From the NCBI GenBank assembly GCA_030833825.1, contig JAURGL010000054.1:1-10116 (forward strand): a stretch of DNA of 10,116 nucleotides. Direction: 5' to 3'. The DNA comes from Vulcanococcus sp. SFB_649D_100_25. GTDB taxonomy: Bacteria > Cyanobacteriota > Cyanobacteriia > PCC-6307 > Cyanobiaceae. This document shows, in pieces, positions 1-6,841 of this stretch (the stretch's first letter is position 1; each line of letters starts with the position of its first letter). The notes under the pieces were generated by a model. The model did not search any database, was not told the DNA's origin, and was given only the letters and a program-made list of their open reading frames with translations. A program made the position numbers and the translations under genes.

Positions 1-878
1 AAGTAAATGCCTTCGCCGGAGCTCTTGGTCACGTAGCCGGCGGCATCACCCACCAGGGCCATGCGGCCCACCACGCGGCGCGGACGCGGATGCTCGGGGA
101 TCGGGTGGGCCTCCACCTTGATCACTTCGCCATTCACCAGGCGCTTCTTGGCCCGCTCGCGGATCCCTTCCTGCAGGCTTTTGATGAGGCTCTGGTTCTC
201 CTGCATCGTGCCGGTGCCGACCGCCACGTGGTCGTACTTGGGGAACACCCAGGCGTAGAAGTCGGGGGACACGTCGGTGCCCACATACATCTCGGCGAGG
301 CTCTCGTAGTACTTCATCTCTTCCGGGGGAAGCTTGATGCGCTCCTGGAAGGCGATGGCCACGTTGTAATCGCCGGCATCCATGGCCTTGGCCACCCGGC
401 TGTTGGCACCATCGGCGCCGATGATCAGATCGACCTCAAGGGTCTTGGTGTCGCCAGTGGCTTCGCCACCGCTGTAATCCGAGTAGGTGAGGGTGTAAGG
501 ACCCTGGCGCTTGCTGCCGGTGTCGATCTTGGTCACCAGGCCGTTCACCAGATGGGTTCCCAGCTCGGCGGCACGGTTGCGCAGGAAGGCATCCATGACC
601 TCGCGCCGGCACATGCCGATGTACTCGTTCTCGTTATCCAGATTGATATCCACCTCCCGGTTGGAGGGGGAAATCATCTTCATGTTGCGGACCTTGCGGT
701 CAATGATCGATTCCGGCAGGTCGAACTCAGCGACCATGCACAACGGAATGGCCCCACCGCATGGCTTGGCGTTGTCCAGCTTCCGCTCAAACAGCCAGGT
801 CTCAATTCCCGCTTTGGCCAGCACTTCTGCAGCACAGGAACCGCTCGGGCCGCCGCCCACCACCGCGACTCGCAACAT
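1..878 (-). CDS. chlP: Geranylgeranyl diphosphate/chlorophyll reductase ChlP, 5' part (C-terminus outside window)
   Basis: ChlP uses NADPH to reduce the geranylgeranyl chain to phytyl, for chlorophyll a and tocopherol synthesis, at the thylakoid membrane. Reading the minus strand from ATG at 878 gives 292 full codons with no stop. Visible are the FAD dinucleotide-binding GGGPSG (residues 8-13) followed by an acidic/basic strand end (LFERK), the PCGGAIPLC stretch (39-47), the flavoprotein motif GADGANS (154-160), and the second FAD motif LVGDAAG (275-281) leading into TKSSGEGIY. This order is typical of ChlP-type geranylgeranyl reductases. Family members are about 400-450 residues, so roughly a third lies beyond base 1. 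The start is set by the N-terminal FAD fold beginning at once (MLRVAVVGGG). A GGAG sits about 11 bases upstream. It is divergent from the M15 gene. Identification is firm; the missing end cannot be judged. Confidence 0.96.
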   Translation of the reverse strand, partial: MLRVAVVGGGPSGSCAAEVLAKAGIETWLFERKLDNAKPCGGAIPLCMVAEFDLPESIIDRKVRNMKMISPSNREVDINLDNENEYIGMCRREVMDAFLRNRAAELGTHLVNGLVTKIDTGSKRQGPYTLTYSDYSGGEATGDTKTLEVDLIIGADGANSRVAKAMDAGDYNVAIAFQERIKLPPEEMKYYESLAEMYVGTDVSPDFYAWVFPKYDHVAVGTGTMQENQSLIKSLQEGIRERAKKRLVNGEVIKVEAHPIPEHPRPRRVVGRMALVGDAAGYVTKSSGEGIY

Positions 879-940
879 CTTGAAACCCGCTCCGCCAGAA
901 GGATGTTGAGGCCGAAGCTAACACCGCTGACCCGGCAGCC

Positions 941-961
941 GCTGGCATCCCAGGCGCCAGC
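941..961. repeat. Perfect 6-bp inverted repeat in the chlP/M15 divergent spacer
   Basis: GCTGGC at 941-946 and its exact complement GCCAGC at 956-961 flank a 9-base loop. It sits 63 bases upstream of the chlP start, within the only divergent promoter region of the window. It could be a regulator-binding palindrome or a hairpin in the chlP leader. No T-run follows on either strand, so it does not look like an intrinsic terminator. In a GC-rich genome a 6-bp repeat can arise by chance. Confidence 0.3.
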
Positions 962-1002
962 TCTTACCATCGGCCAACCCCTGTCCCGATGGGAGTTCTT
1001 GC

Positions 1003-1779
1003 GTGCCCAGCGCAGGTCGTCAGACCAGTGATTCCCGGCCGGGCTCGCGCAAGGGGGCCCGACCCCCCGCCGTGGCAGAGGACATTCCGCTCGCCATCCG
1101 AACCCTCTCCCCCAGCCTGAAGCAACGCAGTCGCGCTCCAATGCTTCTGCTCGGCGCCGGCGCGGTTGTGGTGGCAGGAACCCTGGTGGCCTTGCTGTTC
1201 CCCCGGCCCCTTGCACGGTTGGTCACTCCTCCGCCCCTCGATGGCCTCGATGCCCGGTTGAGCTCCGATGGCCGCCTGCTGGGTCACTTCCCCTATGCAG
1301 AGGCCAGCAATACGGATCTGATCAGCATCGGCCCGGGGGTCCTGATGAACCCCGACGCGGCTGATGCCCTCAGTCGCATGCGCCGCGCCGCCGATGCCGA
1401 TGGTGTCGACCTGAGGGTTCTGAGTGCGTTTCGCTCGATCGCTCTGCAGAAGCAGATCTTTTTTGATGTCAAATCCGAGCGCAACCAGAGCGCGCGCGAA
1501 CGGGCGCAGGTCAGCGCACCACCGGGTTTCTCGGAGCACAGCACCGGGTTTGCCGTCGACCTCGGCGACGGCCGGCGCCCGGAGACCAACCTTTCTCAGA
1601 GCTTCGATCAAACCGCAGCCTTCCGCTGGTTGCAGCAGCACGCCAACCGGTTTCACTTTGAGCTGTCCTTCCCCGACGGCAATGACCAGGGGGTGAGTTA
1701 TGAACCCTGGCACTGGCGTTTTGAGGGATCTGCCGATGCCCTGCGAACCTTTGACGCCGCCCAGCGATTCCAGCGCTGA
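1003..1779 (+). CDS. Membrane-anchored M15-family D-alanyl-D-alanine carboxypeptidase-like protein (VanY type)
   Basis: This 258-residue protein is predicted to cut the terminal D-Ala from peptidoglycan stem peptides in the periplasm. The N-terminus (1-46) is basic and low in complexity. It is followed by one hydrophobic segment (about 47-66, MLLLGAGAVVVAGTLVALLF) that would anchor it in the inner membrane. The M15B zinc-peptidase motifs follow in order: SAFRS (141-145) with its Arg, the Q150/Q151 region, SEHSTGFAVD (177-186) with zinc ligands H179 and D186, and EPWHWRF (234-240) with catalytic Glu234 and third ligand His237. All key residues are present, so it should be active. GTG at 1003 is chosen because GGGAG at 991-995 lies 7 bases upstream. 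GTG at 1072 and ATG at 1141 are in-frame alternatives that keep the membrane segment. It ends one base into the next gene (TGATG). Family is clear; the exact substrate is inferred. Confidence 0.9.
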   Translation: MPSAGRQTSDSRPGSRKGARPPAVAEDIPLAIRTLSPSLKQRSRAPMLLLGAGAVVVAGTLVALLFPRPLARLVTPPPLDGLDARLSSDGRLLGHFPYAEASNTDLISIGPGVLMNPDAADALSRMRRAADADGVDLRVLSAFRSIALQKQIFFDVKSERNQSARERAQVSAPPGFSEHSTGFAVDLGDGRRPETNLSQSFDQTAAFRWLQQHANRFHFELSFPDGNDQGVSYEPWHWRFEGSADALRTFDAAQRFQR

Positions 1780-4307
1780 TGGCCCAGCTGCAGCTGCCTG
1801 AATTGTTGGCGCCAGCGGGCAACTGGGATGCCCTCCGTGCCGCCGTCGCCAACGGGGCAGATGCGGTGTATTTCGGGGTTGAATGTTTCAACGCCCGACT
1901 GAGGGCAGAGAACTTTCAGATCAAGGACCTGCCGGAGTTGATGGCATGGCTCCACCGGCGTGGCGTCAAGGGATTCCTCACGGTCAATGTCCTGGTGTTC
2001 TCTTCGGAATTGCCCCAGGCCGCTGAGCTGTTGCTGGCGGCGGCGGCGGCGGGCGTTGATGCCCTGATCGTTCAGGACATCGGTCTTGCGGTGCTGGCCC
2101 GTCAGTTGACCCCCGAGCTGGCCTTGCACGGCTCCACCCAGATGTCGATCACCAGTGCAGCCGGTGTGGCGATGGCCGCTGAGCTCGGCTGTGAGCGCGT
2201 GGTCCTAGCCCGTGAACTGAGCCTGAAGGATCTGCGCAGGCTGCAACAGCAATTGGAGCAGCGGCATCTGGTGATGCCTCTGGAGGTCTTTGTCCACGGT
2301 GCCCTGTGTGTGGCCTATTCAGGGCAGTGCCTCACCAGCGAAGCCCTCGGCCAGCGCAGCGCGAACCGTGGTGAATGCGCTCAGGCCTGCCGCTTGCCTT
2401 ATCAGTTGATCGTTGATGGGGAAGAGCGCGATCTCGGCGAGCAGCGCTATCTCCTCTCCCCCCAAGACCTGGCGGCCTGGCCCCTGATTCCCGAGCTCGT
2501 CAGCGCCGGGGTGGCCAGCTTCAAGATCGAGGGGCGCCTCAAGGATTCCACCTATGTGGCGGCTGTGACCGATGCCTACCGCCAAGGTCTCGATCGCCTG
2601 CAGGGTGAACCGGCGGGAGATGACCAAGAGCAGCTGCGGCGGCATCTGGAGTTGAGCTTTTCCCGAGGTCTCGGCACCGGCTGGTTGAAGGGTGTCAATC
2701 ACCGCGACCTGGTCCACGCCCGCTGGAGCAAAAAACGTGGTCCCTGGCTGGGGCGCCTGCAGCGCCTCGAGCAGGGCGGTTGGTTGGTCTTCTCAGGCGT
2801 GCCAGCCCTCAAACCCGGGGATGGTTTGGTGTTGGAGGTCCCCCAGGACGACCCCCTCCAGCCTCCCCGGGAGGTGGGAGGCCGGGTGATGGTGGTGGAG
2901 ACCAGGCCCAAGGGTTGCAGCGCCGTCCGGCTAGGCCCCTCCTCTGTCGACCTCCGCGGCCTTCGGCCTGGCAGCCCCTGCTGGCTCACCAGCGATCCCC
3001 AACTGGAGAGCCGCTTTCAGCGCATGGCATCCCGGGAGGTGGCTGAGACCCGTCAGCCCCTGCAGCTCAAGGTCCACGGTTCCCTGGGGGAGCCCCTCGT
3101 GCTCGAGGTTCAGCAACTGCCCGGTTTCAAGGGTGGACCCTGGCGGGTGCAATCCGCGCAGTCCCTGCAGGCGGCGACCGGTGAGGGGCTCAACCAGGAG
3201 CGCCTGAGCCAGCAGCTCGGTCGCCTGGGTGGGACCCCCTGGCGACTGGAAACCCTCGCGGTGGAGCTGCCGGAGGCCCTGTTCCTGCCGCTCACCCAAC
3301 TCAATCAGATGCGCCGCGATCTGGTGGATGTCCTCGCAGGAGCCTCTCCGGCTGCGGAACCCCAGCACGGGGACCTCAGCCGTGACCCCCAGCAGACCCT
3401 TCACCAGCTCCTCGCTCCGGTTCCATCGCTTGCCTCCCCTGCAGAGGCCCCTTGCGAACCGCGCCTGAGTGTGTTGATTCGCGAGCTCCATCAACTCGAG
3501 GCCCTGCGCGAGCTCCCGGTGCATCGGGTCATTGCTGATCTGGAGCACCCCGCCCAACTGCGGGAAGCCGTGAAGCGCGGCCGGGGCATCTGGCCCGGTG
3601 GCATCTGGCTTGCAGGTGCCCGGATCACCCGGCCGGATGAGGGCTGGAGCCTTGAGCCGTTGATTCGGGCTGAACCCGATGGGTACCTGGTGCGCAATGC
3701 CGATCAGCTGGAGCGCTTGACCCCATTGGCCCCCTGTCAGGGTGATTTTTCATTGAACGTGGCGAACCCCCTCACGGCCCGCTGGCTGCTGGAGCGCTGG
3801 GGCCTTGAGGGCATCACCGCCAGCTACGACCTGGCGCTGGAGCAGCTGCTGGCACTGGTGCAGCAGTGCCCTCCCGGGCGTGTTGAGATCACCCTCCATC
3901 AGCACATGCCGATGTTCCACATGGAGCATTGCGTGTTCTGTGCCTTCCTCTCGGACGGTCACGACCACACCGACTGCGGACGTCCCTGTGAGACCCATGA
4001 GGTGCTGCTGCGGGACCGCAGTGGAGCTGAGCATCCGCTGCGCGCTGATCTGGGCTGCCGCAACACCCTGTTCAACGGACGTGCTCAGACCGCGGCCGAG
4101 GCCATCCCCCAGTTCCTGAAGGCGGGTGTGCAGCAGCTTCGCCTTGAGCTGCTCCAGGATTCAGCCGCCGACACGCGCCGCCGCGTTGAGCTCTATCGCC
4201 AGGCCCTCAGCGGGGCCATCAGTGGCCGTGAGGTCTGGCAGCGGGAGCAACTTCAAAGCCAGCTGGGTGTCACCCGGGGGACCCTGGCTGAACGCAGGAG
4301 CGGGTGA
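1779..4307 (+). CDS. U32-family peptidase-like protein, probable RlhA/TrhP-type RNA hydroxylase
   Basis: The protein has 842 residues. Named U32 peptidases after early collagenase reports, the characterised bacterial members RlhA and TrhP instead hydroxylate 23S rRNA cytidine or tRNA uridine, using prephenate and depending on iron-sulfur assembly. The N-terminus starts with PELLAPAGNWDALRAAV and AVYFGVECFNAR (a TIM-barrel start), then HGSTQMSIT (117-125), then the U32 signature EVFVHGALCVAYSGQC (169-184). Cysteines 177, 184, 200 and 204 form the expected quartet. FKIEGRLK (248-255) is also conserved. The middle resembles the DUF3656 region. A second Cys/His-rich patch lies at 707-737 (Cys 718, 721, 733, 737). 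It is longer than E. coli RlhA (about 650 residues). The start overlaps the M15 stop by one base with no Shine-Dalgarno, suggesting translational coupling. Family is certain; RNA target is inferred and a protease role is not excluded. Confidence 0.9.
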   Translation: MAQLQLPELLAPAGNWDALRAAVANGADAVYFGVECFNARLRAENFQIKDLPELMAWLHRRGVKGFLTVNVLVFSSELPQAAELLLAAAAAGVDALIVQDIGLAVLARQLTPELALHGSTQMSITSAAGVAMAAELGCERVVLARELSLKDLRRLQQQLEQRHLVMPLEVFVHGALCVAYSGQCLTSEALGQRSANRGECAQACRLPYQLIVDGEERDLGEQRYLLSPQDLAAWPLIPELVSAGVASFKIEGRLKDSTYVAAVTDAYRQGLDRLQGEPAGDDQEQLRRHLELSFSRGLGTGWLKGVNHRDLVHARWSKKRGPWLGRLQRLEQGGWLVFSGVPALKPGDGLVLEVPQDDPLQPPREVGGRVMVVETRPKGCSAVRLGPSSVDLRGLRPGSPCWLTSDPQLESRFQRMASREVAETRQPLQLKVHGSLGEPLVLEVQQLPGFKGGPWRVQSAQSLQAATGEGLNQERLSQQLGRLGGTPWRLETLAVELPEALFLPLTQLNQMRRDLVDVLAGASPAAEPQHGDLSRDPQQTLHQLLAPVPSLASPAEAPCEPRLSVLIRELHQLEALRELPVHRVIADLEHPAQLREAVKRGRGIWPGGIWLAGARITRPDEGWSLEPLIRAEPDGYLVRNADQLERLTPLAPCQGDFSLNVANPLTARWLLERWGLEGITASYDLALEQLLALVQQCPPGRVEITLHQHMPMFHMEHCVFCAFLSDGHDHTDCGRPCETHEVLLRDRSGAEHPLRADLGCRNTLFNGRAQTAAEAIPQFLKAGVQQLRLELLQDSAADTRRRVELYRQALSGAISGREVWQREQLQSQLGVTRGTLAERRSG
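2036..2050 (+). repeat. (GGC)5 trinucleotide run inside the U32 gene
   Basis: Five GGC units in a row, read in frame as GCG codons, encode a pentaalanine stretch in a barrel helix (residues 87-91). It is a simple repeat that could vary in unit number without breaking the frame. No functional role is visible. Confidence 0.6.
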
Positions 4308-4363
4308 GCTGCTGCGATAGATTCGCTTAACGCACCGTAGGGGTCATTGGTCTAGGCGTGTGC

Positions 4364-4380
4364 TCGTTCTTCACGAACGA
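4364..4380 (+). repeat. 6-bp perfect hairpin in the typA upstream region
   Basis: TCGTTC at 4364-4369 pairs exactly with GAACGA at 4375-4380 across a 5-base loop (TTCAC). It lies 57 bases after the U32 stop and is followed by ACCCTGCCC, not by a T-run, so an intrinsic terminator is unlikely. A protein-binding palindrome or a leader structure is possible. Confidence 0.4.
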
Positions 4381-4496
4381 ACCCTGCCCGTTGACCACGC
4401 TGCAAGAGATACCGGCTCTGTTCGTACTGGGTTTCGACCCGCGACCTTGCCCCAGGGTTTCAGCCACCGTTCCCACGCCCTCCCACGCCAACGCCT

Positions 4497-4511
4497 GCTC
4501 ATTTGCTGAGC
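4497..4511 (+). repeat. 5-bp hairpin in the typA leader
   Basis: GCTCA (4497-4501) and TGAGC (4507-4511) are exact complements around a 5-base loop (TTTGC), 76 bases before the typA start. It is short enough to be chance, and is listed because it is the second such structure in the same leader. Confidence 0.3.
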
Positions 4512-4587
4512 GTTGCGGCCGTCAGTTCAGAGCTGCGGCGTGCTTCATCGAGACCAGTCCAGATCTGCTCCCACGAACACTTCTCCT

Positions 4588-6396
4588 ATGAGCGGCGCGC
4601 ACCCCGGCACCCCGATCCGCAACATCGCGATCATTGCCCACGTCGACCACGGCAAAACCACCCTGGTGGATGCCCTGCTCGCCCAGTCCGGCATCTTTCG
4701 CGACAACGAGGCCGTCCCCACCTGCGTGATGGACTCCAATGATCTGGAGCGCGAGCGCGGCATCACGATCCTCTCCAAGAACACCGCGGTGGACTTCGAG
4801 GGGATCCGGATCAACATCGTTGACACCCCTGGCCACGCCGACTTCGGCGGCGAGGTGGAGCGGGTGCTGGGCATGGTGGATGGCTGCCTGCTGATCGTGG
4901 ACGCCAACGAGGGGCCGATGCCCCAGACCCGTTTCGTGCTGAAGAAGGCCCTCGAGAAGGGCCTGCGCCCGATCGTCTTCGTCAACAAGATCGACCGCGC
5001 CCGCGTGGATCCAGAACAGGCGGTCGACAAGGTGCTCGACCTCTTCCTGGAGCTGGGTGCCGACGACGACCAGTGCGACTTCCCCTACCTCTTCGGCAGC
5101 GGCATGGGCGGCTACGCCAAGCCCGACATGAAGACCGAGAGCGACAACATGCGTCCGCTGTTCGACGCGATCCTGCGGCACGTTCCGCCGCCGGTGGGTG
5201 ATCCCGAGAAGCCCCTGCAGCTGCAGGTGACCACCCTCGACTACAGCGATTTCCTCGGCCGGATCATGATCGGCCGCATCCACAACGGCACCATCCGGGC
5301 CAATCAGCCGGTTGCCCTGCTGCGCGATGACGGCAGCGTGAAGCGGGGTCGCATCAGCAAGTTGCTCGGCTTCCAGGGCCTGCAGCGCATTGAGATCGAA
5401 CAGGCCCGCGCCGGTGACCTGGTGGCCGTCTCCGGTTTTGACGAGGTGAACATCGGCGAGACCATCGCCTGCCCTGATGAACCCAAGGCTCTGCCTCTGA
5501 TCAAGGTGGATGAACCCACCCTGCAGATGACCTTTGTGGTCAACGATTCCCCCTTCGCCGGTAAGGAAGGGAAGTTCGTCACCAGCCGCCAGGTGCGTGA
5601 CCGCCTCAACAAGGAGTTGCTCACCAACGTGGCGCTGCGGGTTGAGGACACCGATTCCCCCGACCGCTGGGCCGTCAGCGGCCGTGGTGAGCTGCACCTG
5701 GGGATCCTGATCGAAACCATGCGCCGTGAGGGCTATGAGTTCCAGGTCAGCCAGCCCCAGGTGATCTTCCGCACCATCGATGGGACCCCTTCAGAACCCT
5801 TCGAAACCCTGGTGCTGGATGTGCCCGAAGAATCCGTGGGCGCCTGCATCGAAAAACTCGGCATCCGCAAGGCCGAGATGCAGAACATGGAGAACACCAA
5901 CGACGGCCGCACCCAGCTGGAGTTCGTGGTTCCGTCCCGTGGCCTGATCGGCTTCCGTGGTGAGTTCATCCGCGCCACCCGCGGTGAGGGCATCATGAGC
6001 CACTCCTTCCTCGACTACCGGGCGATGCAGGGGGACTTCGACACCCGTCGCAACGGCGTGTTGATCGCCTTTGAAGAAGGCACCGCCACCTTCTATGCCC
6101 TGAAGAACGCCGAGGACCGCGGCCAGTTCTTCATCACCCCGGGCACCAAGGTCTACAAGGGGATGATCGTGGGCGAGAACAACCGTCCTCAGGATCTTGA
6201 GCTGAACGTCTGCAAGACCAAGCAGCTCACCAACATGCGATCCGCCGGTGCTGAGGAGCTCGACACCCTTCAGGCCCCGATGCAGATGACCCTGGAGCGG
6301 GCCCTCGAGTACATCGGCCCCGACGAAATGCTGGAGGTGACCCCCGAGTCCATCCGCCTGCGCAAGTTGCCCGCCAAAAAGCCGGCCAAGCGTTGA
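4588..6396 (+). CDS. typA: Translational GTPase TypA/BipA
   Basis: TypA is a ribosome-binding GTPase related to EF-G and LepA. It is used in ribosome assembly and stress or low-temperature growth. From ATG 4588 it has 602 residues, normal for the family. GTPase motifs appear in order: G1 AHVDHGKTT (17-25), G2 RGITI (57-61), G3 DTPGHADFGGEVERV (79-93), G4 NKID (133-136), and a G5 region that reads LFGSGMGGYA. Domain II and the EF-G-like domains III and V follow, with GRGELHLGILIETMRREG and the TypA-specific SRGLIGFRGEF and ATRGEGIM stretches. The tail ends EVTPESIRLRKLP plus a lysine-rich end. An in-frame ATG at 4513 would add 25 residues without homology; ATG 4588 is preferred because the GTPase fold starts at residue 11. 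There is no clear Shine-Dalgarno. The spacer upstream suggests its own promoter, and the DUF309 gene follows closely. Confidence 0.97.
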   Translation: MSGAHPGTPIRNIAIIAHVDHGKTTLVDALLAQSGIFRDNEAVPTCVMDSNDLERERGITILSKNTAVDFEGIRINIVDTPGHADFGGEVERVLGMVDGCLLIVDANEGPMPQTRFVLKKALEKGLRPIVFVNKIDRARVDPEQAVDKVLDLFLELGADDDQCDFPYLFGSGMGGYAKPDMKTESDNMRPLFDAILRHVPPPVGDPEKPLQLQVTTLDYSDFLGRIMIGRIHNGTIRANQPVALLRDDGSVKRGRISKLLGFQGLQRIEIEQARAGDLVAVSGFDEVNIGETIACPDEPKALPLIKVDEPTLQMTFVVNDSPFAGKEGKFVTSRQVRDRLNKELLTNVALRVEDTDSPDRWAVSGRGELHLGILIETMRREGYEFQVSQPQVIFRTIDGTPSEPFETLVLDVPEESVGACIEKLGIRKAEMQNMENTNDGRTQLEFVVPSRGLIGFRGEFIRATRGEGIMSHSFLDYRAMQGDFDTRRNGVLIAFEEGTATFYALKNAEDRGQFFITPGTKVYKGMIVGENNRPQDLELNVCKTKQLTNMRSAGAEELDTLQAPMQMTLERALEYIGPDEMLEVTPESIRLRKLPAKKPAKR

Positions 6397-6428
6397 GTCA
6401 GGCCCCTGATTCCGAGGAACATCGCCTG

Positions 6429-6785
6429 ATGGCCGACCCCCGACTGGGGGACGCCATCGGGCTTTTTAATGCCCAGCAGTGGTATGCCTGCCACGACGGC
6501 TTCGAGGAGCTCTGGCACGAAACCCAGGGCCCGCTGCGCAAGGTCTTGCAGGGAATCCTGCAGATCGCTGTGGCCCATCACCATCTCGAGCGGGGCAACA
6601 CCCGTGGTGCGATGGTTCTGTTGGGCGAGGGCCTCGGCCGGCTGCAGGGCCAAGGCGCGGTGCAGCTGGGGCTGCAACTGGAGCCCCTCCGCGCCGCAGC
6701 CCGAGCACGTCTGCTGGCCCTGCACAACGGGGATCCGTTGGACCACCTGCCTCTGCCCCGTCTGCTGGCGGAGCCCCTGGCTTGA
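6429..6785 (+). CDS. DUF309 domain-containing protein
   Basis: This small 118-residue protein has the DUF309 pattern: LFNAQQWYACHDGFEELWH (12-30) with His22, Glu26, Glu27, Trp29 and His30, then the QGILQIAVAHHHLERGN run (41-57) and RGAMVLLGEGLGRL. It should be all-helical and cytosolic. The paired His/Glu residues on adjacent helices suggest a metal or ligand site, but the family's role is not known to me and none is assigned. ATG 6429 is chosen because GAGGA at 6414-6418 lies 10 bases upstream. A TTG at 6393 is in frame, would overlap the typA stop and add 12 residues. It follows typA by 32 bases and precedes the lpt genes by 56, so it is likely cotranscribed with typA. Confidence 0.85.
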   Translation: MADPRLGDAIGLFNAQQWYACHDGFEELWHETQGPLRKVLQGILQIAVAHHHLERGNTRGAMVLLGEGLGRLQGQGAVQLGLQLEPLRAAARARLLALHNGDPLDHLPLPRLLAEPLA

Positions 6786-6811
6786 GGGGAACCCTGGCCT
6801 GCAGCGATACC
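6782..6811 (+). promoter_or_regulatory. Weak candidate -35/-10 pair before the lpt genes
   Basis: TTGAGG (6782-6787, 4 of 6 to TTGACA) and GATACC (6806-6811, 3 of 6 to TATAAT) are 18 bases apart, about 30 bases before the LptA-like start. The match is poor and read-through from typA is equally possible. Confidence 0.15.
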
Positions 6812-6830
6812 ATTGGCGTCATTGCATTCC

Positions 6831-6835
6831 GGGAG
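6831..6835 (+). promoter_or_regulatory. Shine-Dalgarno GGGAG that fixes the TTG start of the LptA-like gene
   Basis: GGGAG lies 6 bases before TTG 6842. It is the strongest ribosome-binding site in the second half of the window. It decides the start of a frame that has no ATG or GTG start placed just before the signal peptide. Confidence 0.6.
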
Positions 6836-6841
6836 ACGGGC

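Larger units (their letters stand above)
4308..4587 (+). other. 280-base spacer and probable typA leader
   Basis: This is the longest non-coding stretch here and should hold the typA promoter and 5' leader. No confident -35/-10 pair can be picked. A TAGATT at 4318-4323 has 4 of 6 matches to a -10 box, without a good -35. It holds two small perfect hairpins (4364-4380 and 4497-4511) and a tandem TCCCACGCC pair (4471-4479, 4481-4489). An open frame from GTG 4358 runs to a TGA overlapping the typA ATG; it is discussed as a finding because its codon use is not convincing. No tRNA, ncRNA or T-rich terminator is recognised. Confidence 0.6.

Noticed and set aside
90..1031. Long plus-strand open frame (313 codons) opposite chlP
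   Set aside because: It is the antisense shadow of chlP, rich in His, Gly and Val from complementary GC-rich codons, and runs on into the spacer; it shows no domain pattern.
964..1713. 249-codon minus-strand open frame over the M15 gene
   Set aside because: The opposite strand carries all the M15 catalytic motifs; this frame has none.
4308..4400. Intrinsic terminator after the U32 gene
   Set aside because: The hairpin at 4364-4380 is weak and no T-run follows.
4513..4587. N-terminal 25-residue extension of TypA from ATG 4513
   Set aside because: The family begins shortly before RNIAIIAHVDHGKTT; the extension lacks homology and ATG 4588 gives the usual length.
4522..5697. 391-codon minus-strand open frame inside typA
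   Set aside because: It is antisense to a well-conserved GTPase and its His/Gln/Val-rich composition mirrors typA codons, with no recognisable motif.
6479..6841. Upstream extension of the LptA-like frame from 6479
   Set aside because: It would overlap nearly all of the DUF309 gene and put a Pro/Arg/Gly-rich stretch ahead of a clear signal peptide; GGGAG points to TTG 6842.
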